Positions 1 to 10,200 of a DNA stretch of 34,208 nucleotides are shown one piece after another (position 1 is the stretch's first letter; each line of letters opens with the position of its first letter). The notes beneath the pieces were generated by a model that was not told the DNA's origin, ran no database searches, and saw only the letters and a program-made list of their open reading frames with translations. The DNA comes from Pseudomonadota bacterium. Lineage in GTDB: Bacteria > Pseudomonadota > Gammaproteobacteria > Burkholderiales > Usitatibacteraceae. Location of the stretch: positions 1-34,208 of the forward strand of contig JAKOWJ010000262.1 of NCBI GenBank assembly GCA_029781595.1, written 5' to 3'. A program made the position numbers and the translations under genes.

Positions 1-3000
1 GCCGGCAGCGCGCAGGCATCCGTGGAGCCGTTCGCGGTGTCGCCGCTGCGCCACCTGCGCGCGAAGCTGCAGGGCGTGGACCTCGCGGCGTTCGTCGCGG
101 CTCCGCACACGAAGCTCGCGCTGGACGCGGACCTCGCGCCCGCCGCCGGCGCGATGCTCGCAGGGCCGGTGCGCATCGAAAACGCGGAACCGGGGCCGCT
201 CGACCGCGAGCGCCTGCCGGTGGCACGGCTCGCCGCGCGCCTGGCCATCGGCGCGGGAACGGTCGAGGCGAAGGACCTCGCGCTCGGCCTCGCCGGCGGC
301 GGCACGGCCACGGGCGAGGCGCGCTGGGCCGCCGGACGCCTGGACGCGAAGCTCGCGGTGCGCGAGGCGGACCTGCTCGCGTGGCACACGGCGCTGCGAT
401 CCACCAAGCTCACCGGCGGCATCGAAGCGCGCGCCACCGCGGACGCGCAGGACTTCCAGGTGACGCTCGCCGACCCGCGCTTTGCCGTCGCGGGTCACGC
501 ACGGATCGCGCAGGGGCAGCTCACCGTGTCGGAGGCGCGCCTGTCGCGCGGCGAGGCGAAGGCGTCCTTCTCGGGTTCCCTCGCCCTGGCCGGCGCTCGC
601 GAGTTCGCCGTGGCGGGCGAGGTGGCCAAGCTCGATCCGTCCGTCTTCGCCAAGGTGCCGGCGGGCGAGATCAACGCCAGCTTCTCCGCCAAGGGCACGC
701 TCGCGGGCACGAGCGCCGCGCAGCTCGCGCTGCAGGTCGGGCGCAGCCGCTTCGCGGGGCTGCCGGCTCAGGGGCAGGCCGACCTCACGCTGGCCGGCGC
801 GCGCATCACGCGCACGCAGGCCGATCTCGCCGTGGGCGAGACGAAGCTCGTGGCCAGGGGCGCGCTGGGCGTGGCGGGAGACGCGCTCGACCTCACGCTC
901 TCCTCGCCCGACCTCGCGCCGCTGGGCAAGGCTTTCGGCCTCGCGCTCGGCGGCGCGGTGGATCTCGATGCGCGCGTGGCTGGCGCGTGGGACAGGCTCT
1001 CGGGGCGTGCCTCGCTCTCGGCGAGAAAGCTCGCGCTGCCCGGCGCGGTGCGGCTCGCCTCCGTGCAGGCCCGAGCGGAGCTGGGCGCGGGCGAAGGCGA
1101 TCCGGCGCGCGTGAACCTGGACCTGCGCGGCCTCGCGCGGCCCGGGCTGCCGGAAGTCACCAGCGTCACCCTCGCGCTCGACGGCACGCGCTCGCGCCAC
1201 CAGGCCAGGCTCGCGGTGGCGGTGGCCGGCGGCGACACGGCGCGCGCGCTCCTCGACGGGGGCGTCGTGGCGGCCGGCGGCGGCCTCGCGTGGCAGGGCA
1301 GGCTCGAATCACTCGACCTCGCCGGCCGCGCCGCCTTCGCGCTGTCGGCACCGGCCCCGCTCTTCGTGGCGGCCGATCGCGTGGAGCTGGGCGAGGCGGT
1401 GCTCGGCGGCGAGCCGGGGCAGGTGCGCCTGGCGCTCACGCGCTGGACGCCGCAGGGCCTCGTGCTCAAGGGCTCGTCCAACGCGGTGGTGGTGCGCACG
1501 ATCCGCGACCTGCTGCAGCCGCAGGCGCCGCTGGGCTCCAACCTGCTGCTCGCGGCCGAGTGGGACGTGCGCGCGGGCGAGACGCTCGACGGCTCGGTGG
1601 TCGTGCATCGCGAACGCGGCGACGTGCGCCTGGGCGAGCCGCGGCAGGCGCTGGGGCTGGAAGAGCTGACCCTTCGCGCCGACGCGGCGGGCGGCGTGGT
1701 AAAGGCGAGCGTGGACATCCGCGGCCGCAACGCCGGCACCTGGCACGCCGAGGGCGAGGCCACGCTGCGGCGCGGCGAATCCGGCTGGGAGGTCTCGCCC
1801 GTGGCGCCGCTCTTGGGGCGCTTCGCGGTGGACGTGCCCGACCTCGCGTGGCTCGCGGCCTGGGTCGGGCCGGAAGCGCGCACGGGCGGCCGGCTTCGCG
1901 GCGAGGCGACGCTCGCGGGCACCTCGCGCGATCCGACCTGGCGCGGGCGGCTCGAGGCCACGGGCCTTGCGATCCGCGAGCCGACGCTGGGCGTGGACGT
2001 CGCGCAGGGCGACATCGCCATCGCGCTGCAGGACCGCGAGGCGCGCATCGAGCGCTTCACGCTCGCCGCGCCGTGGGATCCGCCGCCGGACGCGGTGCGC
2101 GCCCTGGCTTCCGCGCCGCGCCCGGCGCGCGGCACCGTCACCGCCGAGGGAGCCGTGGACCTCGCCACGCGCAAGGGCGAGGTGCGCCTGAAGGCCGCGG
2201 GCTATCCGCTCACGCGCCTGGCCACGCGCTTCCTCGCCGTCTCGGGCGACGGGCGCGTGACGATCGACGGGGCGACGACGACGGTGGCGGGCGACTTCCG
2301 TGCCGACGCGGGGTGGTTCGGCATCCCGGCGGAAGCGCCGCCGTCCCTGTCGGACGATGTGGTGGTGATCCGCGGCGAGCAGCCGGCGCAGGCGAAGGGC
2401 GGCGAGCGCTTCCGGCTGGACCTGCGCTTCGACCTCGGCGATCACCTGTACTTCCGCGGCCGCGGCCTCGCCACGCGCCTGGCGGGGTCGCTGCGCCTGG
2501 CGGGCGACGTCGGCGCGGGACTTCGCACCACCGGCACCATCCGCGCCGAGGGTGGCACCTACGACGCCTACGGACGCACGCTGGCCATCGAGCGTGGCGC
2601 GCTCAACTTCCAGGGGCCCGTGGACAACCCGGGCATCAACGTGCTGGCGCTGCGCAAGGGCCTGGCGGTGGAGGCCGGCGTGGAGGTGCTGGGCACGGTG
2701 GCGCGGCCGAGGGTGCGCCTGTATTCCTCGCCGGAAGTGCCGGACCCGGACAAGCTCGCCTGGCTCGTGCTCGGCCGCGGGCACGGCGACATCTCCGCGG
2801 GAGACGCCGCGACGCTGGTGGCGGCGGCCAATTCCCTGCTGGGCCGCGGCGCGCTGCCGGCCGCCAAGGTGTTCGGCGCGTTCGGCCTGGAGGACCTGCA
2901 GTTCGGCCAGGAGTCGTCGGGCGTGCTCGGCACGCTGCCGCAGAGCACGGTGGCCGGGCGCACGGGCAAGGCCTCCGCGACGGAGGTGGTGTCGGTGGGC

Positions 3001-3162
3001 AAGCGCCTCACGGACGAGCTGTACGTGTCGTACCGCCAGGGCCTGGCGGACGCGGAAGGCTCCCTTCGCATCGCCTACCAGTTCACGAAGAGCCTGGAAC
3101 TCATCCTGCGGGCCGGCTTCCAGCCCGGCGCGGACGTGGTCTACCGCTTCTCGTTCCAGTGA
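1..3162 (+). CDS. tamB: TamB-like translocation and assembly module protein, 5' end outside window
   Basis: Inner-membrane-anchored, periplasm-spanning protein of the TamB/AsmA-like family, known to help outer-membrane protein insertion and lipid transport with TamA. The frame is open from base 1, so the GTG at 22 is not a convincing start and the N-terminal anchor lies upstream. About 1053 residues are visible. They consist of low-complexity beta-strand repeats rich in Ala, Gly, Leu and Arg, typical of the long beta-taco groove. The last ~350 residues carry the conserved DUF490/TamB C-terminal signature, with GALNFQGPVDNPGINVLALR followed by a RVRLYSSPEVPDPDKLAWLVLG-like stretch (about 2605-2780), and the protein ends in strands finishing VVYRFSFQ, like an outer-membrane-interacting terminus. 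A tamA-type gene would be expected upstream, outside the window. Family assignment is firm; exact function is inferred. Confidence 0.9.
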   Translation, partial: AGSAQASVEPFAVSPLRHLRAKLQGVDLAAFVAAPHTKLALDADLAPAAGAMLAGPVRIENAEPGPLDRERLPVARLAARLAIGAGTVEAKDLALGLAGGGTATGEARWAAGRLDAKLAVREADLLAWHTALRSTKLTGGIEARATADAQDFQVTLADPRFAVAGHARIAQGQLTVSEARLSRGEAKASFSGSLALAGAREFAVAGEVAKLDPSVFAKVPAGEINASFSAKGTLAGTSAAQLALQVGRSRFAGLPAQGQADLTLAGARITRTQADLAVGETKLVARGALGVAGDALDLTLSSPDLAPLGKAFGLALGGAVDLDARVAGAWDRLSGRASLSARKLALPGAVRLASVQARAELGAGEGDPARVNLDLRGLARPGLPEVTSVTLALDGTRSRHQARLAVAVAGGDTARALLDGGVVAAGGGLAWQGRLESLDLAGRAAFALSAPAPLFVAADRVELGEAVLGGEPGQVRLALTRWTPQGLVLKGSSNAVVVRTIRDLLQPQAPLGSNLLLAAEWDVRAGETLDGSVVVHRERGDVRLGEPRQALGLEELTLRADAAGGVVKASVDIRGRNAGTWHAEGEATLRRGESGWEVSPVAPLLGRFAVDVPDLAWLAAWVGPEARTGGRLRGEATLAGTSRDPTWRGRLEATGLAIREPTLGVDVAQGDIAIALQDREARIERFTLAAPWDPPPDAVRALASAPRPARGTVTAEGAVDLATRKGEVRLKAAGYPLTRLATRFLAVSGDGRVTIDGATTTVAGDFRADAGWFGIPAEAPPSLSDDVVVIRGEQPAQAKGGERFRLDLRFDLGDHLYFRGRGLATRLAGSLRLAGDVGAGLRTTGTIRAEGGTYDAYGRTLAIERGALNFQGPVDNPGINVLALRKGLAVEAGVEVLGTVARPRVRLYSSPEVPDPDKLAWLVLGRGHGDISAGDAATLVAAANSLLGRGALPAAKVFGAFGLEDLQFGQESSGVLGTLPQSTVAGRTGKASATEVVSVGKRLTDELYVSYRQGLADAEGSLRIAYQFTKSLELILRAGFQPGADVVYRFSFQ

Positions 3163-3404
3163 ACAGAGGTCGTTCGCGCCCGCAGTTCGGGGCTCAAGAT
3201 CGCGAAAGACGGGCCGATACTGCAGTTGTCTTCGACGCGATCCGGACCGGGCAGATCAACCGGACCAACGCAGCGAAAAGGTTGCCGACCCACGAAGCCG
3301 CTGTTGTGCGCGCCCCATAGCCGGGTGTACCTGATGCGGAAGGAAGGCGACCACCCTGGAACGAAAGTTCGGGGGGCAGGCCCACCGGGTCATCGGAGAC
3401 GGAC
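3163..3404. other. Non-coding stretch with several hairpins after tamB
   Basis: No credible gene lies here. The DNA is less GC-rich than its surroundings and holds clear secondary structure. A 45-nt stem-loop at 3198-3242 pairs GATCGCG with CGCGATC and, further in, AAGAC with GTCTT. CAAC/GTTG arms lie around GCGAAAA at about 3267-3286. A GAAC-GAAA-GTTC tetraloop hairpin sits at 3359-3370. Around 3250-3340 the order ATCAACC, GAAA, CACGAAGCC, AGCCGGGTGTACC loosely recalls a c-di-GMP-I (GEMM) aptamer, but the match is degenerate. The nearest downstream gene is convergent, so a plus-strand riboswitch here would have no gene to control. It may be a decayed RNA element or a 3' UTR structure. Confidence 0.35.
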
Positions 3405-3460
3405 AAGGGGTCAGACCCTTTTCCCGCGGCGAATCCCGCGAGGAAAGGGCCTGACCCCTT
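3405..3460. repeat. REP/REPIN-like inverted repeat, AAGGGGTCAG arms
   Basis: AAGGGGTCAGACCCTTTT on the left recurs in inverted form on the right as AAGGGCCTGACCCCTT. The arms continue through CCCGCG, giving about 25 bp of near-perfect inversion around a short AT-containing centre. Each arm is itself partly palindromic (GGGGTC/GACCC). This arrangement resembles REPIN elements dispersed in proteobacterial genomes and mobilised by RAYT transposases. No RAYT gene is in this window. Confidence 0.6.
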
Positions 3461-3476
3461 TTCTTTCCGGCCCCCG

Positions 3477-3505
3477 CGAAAATCGGGGACGTTCCCCGAT
3501 TTTCG
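3477..3505. terminator. Perfect 29-bp palindrome, REP-like and likely two-way terminator
   Basis: CGAAAATCGGGGA is followed by a 3-nt centre (CGT) and the exact complement TCCCCGATTTTCG. It lies directly after the DUF302 stop codon (reading minus) and downstream of tamB (reading plus), so it can form a terminator-like hairpin for both. The same core recurs at 22292-22314 and 22338-22364, showing that it is also a dispersed repeat. Confidence 0.7.
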
Positions 3506-3506
3506 G

Positions 3507-3914
3507 CTATACGGCGGCGAGGGCGGCGACGACCTTTTCGCGGGCCTGCTGGGCGAGCGGCTGGATGTCCGCGCGGCCCGTGAGGGTGACCATGGTCTCG
3601 GGGTCGAGCACGGAGACGACCGTCTTGCCGTCCGCGGGGTTCTGGTAGACCGTCACGTTGCAGGGCAGCAGGAGCCCCACGTCGATCTCGCCCGTGAGCG
3701 CCTGGTGCGCGAGGTGCGGGTTGCAGGCGCCCAGGATCACGTACTTGGTGAAGTCCTTGTCGATCTTCTTCTTGAGCGTGGCCTTCACGTCGATCTCGGT
3801 GAGGATGCCGAAGCCCTGCTCCTTGAGCGTGGCGGTGACGCGCTCGACGGCCTGCTCGTAGCTGAGGTCGACGACGCGCGAATACCCGTACTTGCCCTTC
3901 TTGACGTCCGCCAT
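3507..3914 (-). CDS. DUF302 domain protein
   Basis: A 135-residue protein of the DUF302 family, whose biochemical role is not established. It has no signal peptide or membrane segment. Family features visible are the amphipathic alpha/beta start (YSRVVDLSYEQAVERVTATLKEQGFGILTEIDV), the central ILGACNPHLAHQAL with its single conserved Cys-Asn-Pro, and the EIDVGLLLPCNVTVY strand with a second Cys. The full family length is present. The ATG at 3914 is preceded by AGGAGG at good spacing, which fixes the start. A possible -10 (TGATATT) lies just upstream. It is followed by the racemase gene on the same strand behind it (52 bp upstream), but the spacing does not prove an operon. DUF302 proteins are often seen near redox or stress genes, so a link to that is only a guess. 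Confidence 0.85.
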   Translation of the reverse strand: MADVKKGKYGYSRVVDLSYEQAVERVTATLKEQGFGILTEIDVKATLKKKIDKDFTKYVILGACNPHLAHQALTGEIDVGLLLPCNVTVYQNPADGKTVVSVLDPETMVTLTGRADIQPLAQQAREKVVAALAAV

Positions 3915-3966
3915 GGCGGCCTCCTGCGTGAATATCAGTGAACGCTGATTTTAACCCGCGCCGGGC

Positions 3967-4665
3967 CTACGCCTCGCCCAGCGACCACAGCGCCGCGTGC
4001 CGCGCGTGGATGGCCGTGGTGTCGAACACCGGCACGGGCGAGTCGGCCGCGCCCACCAGGAGCGAGATCTCCGTGCAGCCGAGGATCACGCCCTGCGCGC
4101 CCGCTTCCGCCAGGCGCCGCAGCACGCGGCGGTAGGCCTCGCGCGATTCGTCCAGCACGCGGCCCAGGCACAGCTCCTCGTAGATGATGCCGTGCACGAC
4201 GTCGCGGTCGGCCCGTTCCGGAATGACCACGTCCAGGCCGTGGCGTTCCCGAAGCCGGCCGCGGTAGAAGTCCTGCTCCATCGTGAAGCGCGTGCCGAGC
4301 AGGCCCACGCGCGCCAGGCCCGCCTCGCCGATGGCCGCGGCCGTCGCGTCGGCGATGTGCAGCAGGGGGATCGACACGGCGGCCTCGAGGGCACCGGCCA
4401 CGAGGTGCATGGTGTTCGTGCAGAGCACGAGCCCCTCGGCGCCGGCCCGCTCCAGCGAGCGCGCGATTTCCGCGAGGTGCTGGCCGGCCGCGTCCCAACC
4501 GCCATCCCGCTGCATCACCTCGATGTCGTGGAAGTCCACGCTCGCCAGCACGAGCTTCGCGGAGTGCAGCCCGCCCAGGCGCTGAGCGACGGTCTCGTTG
4601 ACGATGCGGTAGTAGGGAACGGTCGATTCCCAGCTCATGCCGCCGATGAGGCCGAGTGTCTTCAT
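3967..4665 (-). CDS. Aspartate/glutamate racemase family protein (YgeA-like)
   Basis: Cofactor-independent amino-acid racemase of the Asp/Glu/hydantoin racemase superfamily, 232 residues, cytoplasmic. The N-terminal [11 protein letters not shown] is the typical start of the YgeA/RacX branch. The two catalytic cysteines are in place: Cys82 in LCTNTMH and Cys197 in ILGCTEI, which fits the Cys83/Cys197 pair of E. coli YgeA. Family members act on homoserine, aspartate, glutamate or broader substrates, and the sequence does not decide which. The ATG at 4665 starts exactly at the conserved MKTLGLIGG. It is divergent from tex with 77 bp between them and ends 52 bp before DUF302 on the same strand. 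Confidence 0.9.
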   Translation of the reverse strand: MKTLGLIGGMSWESTVPYYRIVNETVAQRLGGLHSAKLVLASVDFHDIEVMQRDGGWDAAGQHLAEIARSLERAGAEGLVLCTNTMHLVAGALEAAVSIPLLHIADATAAAIGEAGLARVGLLGTRFTMEQDFYRGRLRERHGLDVVIPERADRDVVHGIIYEELCLGRVLDESREAYRRVLRRLAEAGAQGVILGCTEISLLVGAADSPVPVFDTTAIHARHAALWSLGEA

Positions 4666-4701
4666 GGCGAAAGGCTACCGCGGATCGGCGCGCGCTGCCG
4701 T

Positions 4702-4707
4702 TACAAT
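4702..4707 (+). promoter_or_regulatory. Probable -10 element for tex
   Basis: TACAAT, five of six to TATAAT, lies 36 bp upstream of the tex ATG in the short divergent gap. No good -35 is visible. Confidence 0.4.
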
Positions 4708-4742
4708 GGCGGCCCGCACGACCCGCCTTCCCCCGCTTCCCG

Positions 4743-7109
4743 ATGACCGCCTCCGCAGCCGCCGACCCGCTTCCCCGCATCCTCCCGATCCTCGCCGCCG
4801 AACTCGCCGCCCGCCCCGCGCAGGTGGCCGCGGCCGTCGCGCTCCTCGACGAGGGCGCCACCGTGCCCTTCATCGCGCGCTACCGCAAGGAGGCCACCGG
4901 GAACCTCGACGACACGCAGCTTCGCCTGCTGGAAGAGCGCCTGGCGTACCTGCGCGAGCTGGAGCAGCGGCGCGCAGCCATCCTCGCCTCCGTCGCCGAG
5001 CAGGGAAAGCTCGACGAGGCGCTGCGCGGGGCGATCGAGTCCGCGACGACCAAGCAGGCGCTCGAGGACCTGTACCTGCCCTACAAGCCGAAGCGCCGCA
5101 CCAAGGCGCAGGTCGCGCGCGAGGCGGGCCTCGAGCCGCTCGCGGACGCGCTGCTGGCCGACCCCACGCTCGTGCCCGAGGCCGAGGCGGCGAAGTACGT
5201 GAAGTCCGTCCCGGCCGCCGAGGGCGTGGAGGCCATCGACGTGCCCGACGCCAAGGCCGCGCTCGACGGCGCGCGCGACATCCTCGCCGAGCGCTTCGCC
5301 GAGACCGCGGGCCTGCTCGAGAAGCTGCGCGCGCGCCTGTGGGACCAGGGCTTCGTCTCCTCGAAGGTCGTCGCCGGCAAGGAGGCGGCCGAGGAGGAGA
5401 AGTTCCGCGACTACTACGAATACGCCGAGCCGATCCGCGCCGTGCCCTCGCACCGCGCCCTCGCGCTCCTGCGCGGCCGCACGGCGGGCGTGCTGGAGGT
5501 CGCGCTCACGCTGGGCGAGGCGCTGGAGGCCGCGGTGCCGCACCCGTGCGTGGCGATGGTCGCGGCGCACTTCGGCATCGAGGACCGCGCCCGTCCCGCC
5601 GACCGCTGGCTGCTGGAGGCGTGCCGCTGGACGTGGAAGGTGAAGCTCTCCTGGCATCTGTCCTCGGAGCTCCTCAATCGCCTGCGCGAGGCGGCCGAGG
5701 CCGAGGCCATCCGCATCTTCGGCCGCAACCTGCGCGAGCTGCTGCTGGCCGCGCCGGCCGGGCCGCGCACGGTGCTGGGCATCGACCCCGGCGTGCGCAC
5801 GGGCTGCAAGGTGGCGGTGGTGGACGCGACGGGCAAGCTCGTGGAGACCGCCACGATCTACCCGCACGCGCCGCGCCACGACTGGGACGGCGCGCTCGCC
5901 ACGCTGGCGCGCCTGGTCGCGCGCCACGGCGTCGAGTTGGTGGCCATCGGCAACGGCACCGCGAGCCGCGAGACGGACAAGCTGGCCGCGGAGCTCGTGA
6001 AGCATGCGGCGGCCGCCACGCCGCCCCGGGCCCTGGCCAAGATCGTGGTGAGCGAAGCGGGCGCCTCGGTGTACTCCGCCTCCGAGCTCGCCGCGCGCGA
6101 GTTCCCCGACCTCGACGTGAGCCTTCGCGGCGCGGTGTCCATCGCGCGGCGCCTGCAGGACCCGCTCGCCGAGCTGGTGAAGATCGACCCGAAGGCGATC
6201 GGCGTGGGCCAGTACCAGCACGACGTGAATCCCCACGGCCTCGCGCGCACGCTGGAGGCGACGGTGGAGGACTGCGTGAACGCCGTGGGCGTGGACGCGA
6301 ACACGGCCTCGGCGGCGCTGCTCGCGCGCGTGGCCGGGCTCAACGCGACGCTCGCGCGCCACATCGTCGAGCACCGCGACGCCCACGGGCCCTTCGTGAG
6401 CCGCGAGCAGCTCAAGGCCGTGCCGCGCCTGGGCGCGAAGACCTTCGAGCAGGCGGCGGGGTTCCTGCGCATCGCCTCCAGCGAGCCGGGCGCCAACGCG
6501 CTCGACCGTTCCGCCGTGCACCCCGAGGCCTACCCGGTGGTCGAGCGCATCCTCGCGCGCCTGGGCAAGGGCATCGGCGAGGTGATGGGGCAGGGCGCGC
6601 TGCTGCAGGGCCTGGCGGCCGCCGACTTCACCGACGAGCGTTTCGGCGCGCCGACGGTGCGCGACATCCTCGCCGAGCTGGAGAAGCCCGGGCGCGATCC
6701 GCGGCCCGAGTTCCGCACCGCGGCCTTCCACGAGGGAATCGAGTCGCCCGCGGACCTGAAGCCCGGCATGGTGCTCGAGGGCGTGGTGACCAACGTCGCC
6801 GCCTTCGGCGCCTTCGTCGACGTGGGCGTGCACCAGGACGGCCTCGTGCACGTCTCGATGCTCGCGGACCGCTTCGTGAAGGATCCGCACGAGGTCGTGA
6901 AGCCCGGCCAGGTGGTGAAGGTGCGCGTGCTCGACGTGGACCTCAAGCGAAACCGCATCGCGCTCAGCATGCGCTCGGGCGACGGGCCGCGGGCGGGGGG
7001 AGGGCGAGAGGGCGGAAGGCCCGCGGGCGCGGACGATCGCCGCGCTCGCCGCGAGGCCCCGGCGCCGCAGGGCGCGATGGCGCTCGCGCTCGCGAAGCTC
7101 AAGCGCTAG
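4743..7109 (+). CDS. tex: Tex-family RNA-binding transcription accessory protein
   Basis: A 788-residue cytoplasmic nucleic-acid-binding protein, full family length. Domains in order: N-terminal helical Tex region ([46 protein letters not shown]..., the family hallmark); a YqgF/RNase H-like fold near residue 343 ([18 protein letters not shown]); helix-hairpin-helix repeats at about 529-580 ([33 protein letters not shown]); and a C-terminal S1 RNA-binding domain at about 674-745 ([21 protein letters not shown] ... DGLVHVSML). A Gly/Arg-rich tail follows. The ATG at 4743 puts the conserved start at the usual place; an in-frame upstream ATG at 4656 would overlap the racemase start and lies before the -10. 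Tex homologues influence transcription and toxin or stress gene expression. Single-gene unit. Confidence 0.96.
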   Translation: MTASAAADPLPRILPILAAELAARPAQVAAAVALLDEGATVPFIARYRKEATGNLDDTQLRLLEERLAYLRELEQRRAAILASVAEQGKLDEALRGAIESATTKQALEDLYLPYKPKRRTKAQVAREAGLEPLADALLADPTLVPEAEAAKYVKSVPAAEGVEAIDVPDAKAALDGARDILAERFAETAGLLEKLRARLWDQGFVSSKVVAGKEAAEEEKFRDYYEYAEPIRAVPSHRALALLRGRTAGVLEVALTLGEALEAAVPHPCVAMVAAHFGIEDRARPADRWLLEACRWTWKVKLSWHLSSELLNRLREAAEAEAIRIFGRNLRELLLAAPAGPRTVLGIDPGVRTGCKVAVVDATGKLVETATIYPHAPRHDWDGALATLARLVARHGVELVAIGNGTASRETDKLAAELVKHAAAATPPRALAKIVVSEAGASVYSASELAAREFPDLDVSLRGAVSIARRLQDPLAELVKIDPKAIGVGQYQHDVNPHGLARTLEATVEDCVNAVGVDANTASAALLARVAGLNATLARHIVEHRDAHGPFVSREQLKAVPRLGAKTFEQAAGFLRIASSEPGANALDRSAVHPEAYPVVERILARLGKGIGEVMGQGALLQGLAAADFTDERFGAPTVRDILAELEKPGRDPRPEFRTAAFHEGIESPADLKPGMVLEGVVTNVAAFGAFVDVGVHQDGLVHVSMLADRFVKDPHEVVKPGQVVKVRVLDVDLKRNRIALSMRSGDGPRAGGGREGGRPAGADDRRARREAPAPQGAMALALAKLKR

Positions 7110-7129
7110 GCGACGTGCCTTTCGTCTCG

Positions 7130-7159
7130 TTGACGGCACGCCATTCCCCCCACTAGCAT
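7130..7159 (+). promoter_or_regulatory. Candidate promoter of the DUF11 repeat gene
   Basis: TTGACG (7130-7135) and TAGCAT (7154-7159) are 18 bp apart, a reasonable housekeeping-sigma promoter 80 bp before the ATG. It lies just after the tex stop. Confidence 0.45.
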
Positions 7160-7240
7160 CGACAAGTTCCCCCGCGGGCCGGCGCACGGCGGCAGTCGAG
7201 CGGCAGGAGCCGACACGACAACGAAAAGGCAGAAGACACC

Positions 7241-10200
7241 ATGCGCATCCCCGACCGCGTCACCGGCCTTCTGCCCCGCGCCGCCGCCATCCTGGCCCTC
7301 CTCGCGAGCCTCGCTCCCGCCGCCGCCCTGGCGCAGTCCGCGGACCTGTCCGTCGTCAAGTCGTCGCCGCCCACCGTCGTGGCGGGCACGGACCTCACCT
7401 ACACGATCACGGTGCTCAACGCGGGGCCGGACAACGCCGACAACGTGATGCTGCTCGACCCGCTGCCCGCGGGCACCACTTTCGTCTCGGGCACGCAGGA
7501 TGCCGGCCCGCCGTTCGTCTGCTCGACGCCGCCCGTGGGCGCCGGCGGCCTCGTGAGCTGCAGCATCGTCTCGATGCCCTTCGGCGCCCCGGCGCAGTTC
7601 ACGCTGACGGTCCACGTTCCGGCGGACACGCCCGACGGCACGGTCGGCGCCAACACGGCGAGCGTTTCCTCCACCACGGCCGACCCGGCGCCCGGCAACG
7701 AGAGCTCGACGGCCAACACCACCGTGGCCGCGCAGGCCGACGCGACGGCGACGCTGACCGCCGCGCCGACCGCGACCGCGGGGACGGACCTCTCCTACAC
7801 CATCGTGGTGGCCAACAACGGGCCCAGCGATGCGCAGAACTTCGGCTGGCTCGATGCGCCGCCCGGCACCTTCCCCTTCGTGTCGCTCACGCAGGACACC
7901 GGGCCTGCCTTCGCCTGCGGGACGCCGGCCGTCGGGGTCGCCGGCAACGTGACCTGCGCGATCCCGGCGCTGCCGGCGGGTGCCTCGGCGCAGTTCACGC
8001 TGGTCGTGCACGTGCCGCCCGATACGGCGGACGGTTTCCTCGTCGCGGGCTCCATGGTGGTGAACACGACCACCACCGACCCCGCGCCCGGCAACATCTT
8101 CACCACGGCGCCGACGACCATCGCCGCCTCGGCCGACGTGGGGGTGACGAAGATCGCGCCGCCCTTCGTGCTGGCGGGCACGGACCTCTCCTACACCATC
8201 ACGGTGAGCAACGCCGGGCCCAGCGACGCGCAGACGGCGAGCTTCTCCGACCCGCTGCCGGCGGGCACGACCTTCGTCTCGGGCTCCCAGGATTCCGGGC
8301 CGGCCTTCACCTGCACGACGCCCGCGGTGGGCGCCGGCGGCAGCGTCGACTGCTCGATCGCCACGCTTCCGGCGGGCGCCAGCGCGCAGTTCACGCTCAC
8401 CGTGCACGTGCCCTCGAGCGTCCCGGATGGCACCGTGGGCGCCAACGCCGTCTTCCTCGGCACGGCGACGACGGACCCCAACCCGGGCAACAACGTCGCG
8501 ATCGCCAACACCACGGTGGTCGCGGTGGCCGATCTCAAGGTGACGAAGTCCATCCCGCCCACCATCGTCGCGGGCGGCAACCTCCTCTACCCGATGGTGG
8601 TCACCAACCCCGGGCCCTCCGATGCGCAGTCGGTGACCTTCACCGATCCCCTGCCCCCGGGCACGACGTTCGCATCACTCAACCAGGCGGGCAGCCCCGC
8701 GTTCGCCTGCGCGACGCCGGCGGTGGGCGCCGGCGGCGTGGTGACCTGCACGGTGGCCACGCTCCCGGCCGGCGCCACGGTCTCCTTCGCGCTCGCCGCG
8801 AACGTGCCGGCGAGCACGCCGGCCGGCACGGTGATCGCCAACACCGCCACCGTGTCGGGGGCCACCGCCGAGGCCAACGCGGCCGACAACTCGGCCACGG
8901 CCACCACGACGGTGCTCGCCTCCGCCGACGTGTCGATCACGAAGACCGGGCCGGTCACGGCCAACGCCGGCAGCGACGTCACCTACACGATCGCGGTGGC
9001 CAACGCGGGCCCGAGCGACGCGCAGGCCGTGGGCTTCTCCGACCCGCTGCCCGCGGGATTCACCTTCGTCTCCGGCACGCAGGACACCGGCCCGGCCTTC
9101 GCCTGCACGACGCCGGCCGTGGGGGCGACGGGCACGGCGAGCTGCACCATCGCCGCGCTGGCGGCGGGCGCCTCGGCGAGCTTCACGCTGGTGGCGAACG
9201 TGCCGGCGGCCACGCCAAGCGGCCCGGTGATCAACACGGCGAGCGTCACCGCCACCACCACCGACCCGTCGCCGGCCAACAACTCGGCTTCCGCCACCAC
9301 GACGGTGGCGGGCCAGGCGGACGTGGCCATCACCAAGTCGGGGCCGGCGGCCGTCACGCCGGGCAACGACGCCACGTACACGATCACGGTCGCCAACTCG
9401 GGGCCGGCCGCGGCCACCGCCGTCGCGTTCACGGACGTGCTGCCGGGCGCGACGACCTTCGTCTCGGGCTCGCAGGACTCGGGCCCCGCGTTCATCTGCA
9501 CGACGCCGGCCGTGGGCGCGGGCGGCACGGTGGGCTGCTCCATCGCTTCCCTCCCCGCGGCGGCCTCCGCGAGCTTCACGCTCGTGATCCACGTGCCGCC
9601 GGCCGCCACGGGCACGCTCGCCAACACCGCCTCGGTGACGACGGCCTCGCCCGACCCGGTGCCAGGCAACGACTCCGCCACCGCCTCGGCGCCGGTGGCC
9701 GCCTCCGCCGACGTGTCGATCACGAAGACCTCGGCCGCGAGCGTCAACGCGGGCAGCACGCTCGCCTACACCGTCACGGTGGCCAACGCGGGCCCGAGCG
9801 ATGCGCAGGCGGTGGCGTTCACGGACGCGCTGCCGGCCGGCACCACCTTCGCCTCCAATGCGCAGGGCACGGGCCCGGCCTTCGCCTGCACGACGCCCGC
9901 GGTGGGCGCCACCGGCACCGTGAGCTGCTCGGCCGCCACGCTGGCGGCGGGCGCATCGGCCACCTTCACGCTCGTGGTGAACGTGGATGCGGCGCTGGTC
10001 AACGGCACGGTGATCTCCAACACGGCCACGGTCTCCACGACCACCACCGATCCGGCCGCGGGCAACGACAGCGCGACCGCGGCGGCAACGGTCTCGGCCG
10101 GCATCAAGACCTACACGGCGCCGAGCGCCACGGGCTCCGGCTCGATCACCGCCACCTTCACCGGCGGCGGCGCGGCCTGCGCCTTCAACGTGGCGCAGTT

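Noticed and set aside
3226-3648. Plus-strand frame after tamB as a small gene
   Set aside because: Crosses hairpins and REP-like palindromes, overlaps DUF302 antisense, no ribosome-binding site or family.
4701-7187. Long minus-strand frame opposite tex (828 codons)
   Set aside because: Arg/His/Ala-rich translation without family features, typical of antisense frames in GC-rich DNA; Tex on the plus strand is certain.
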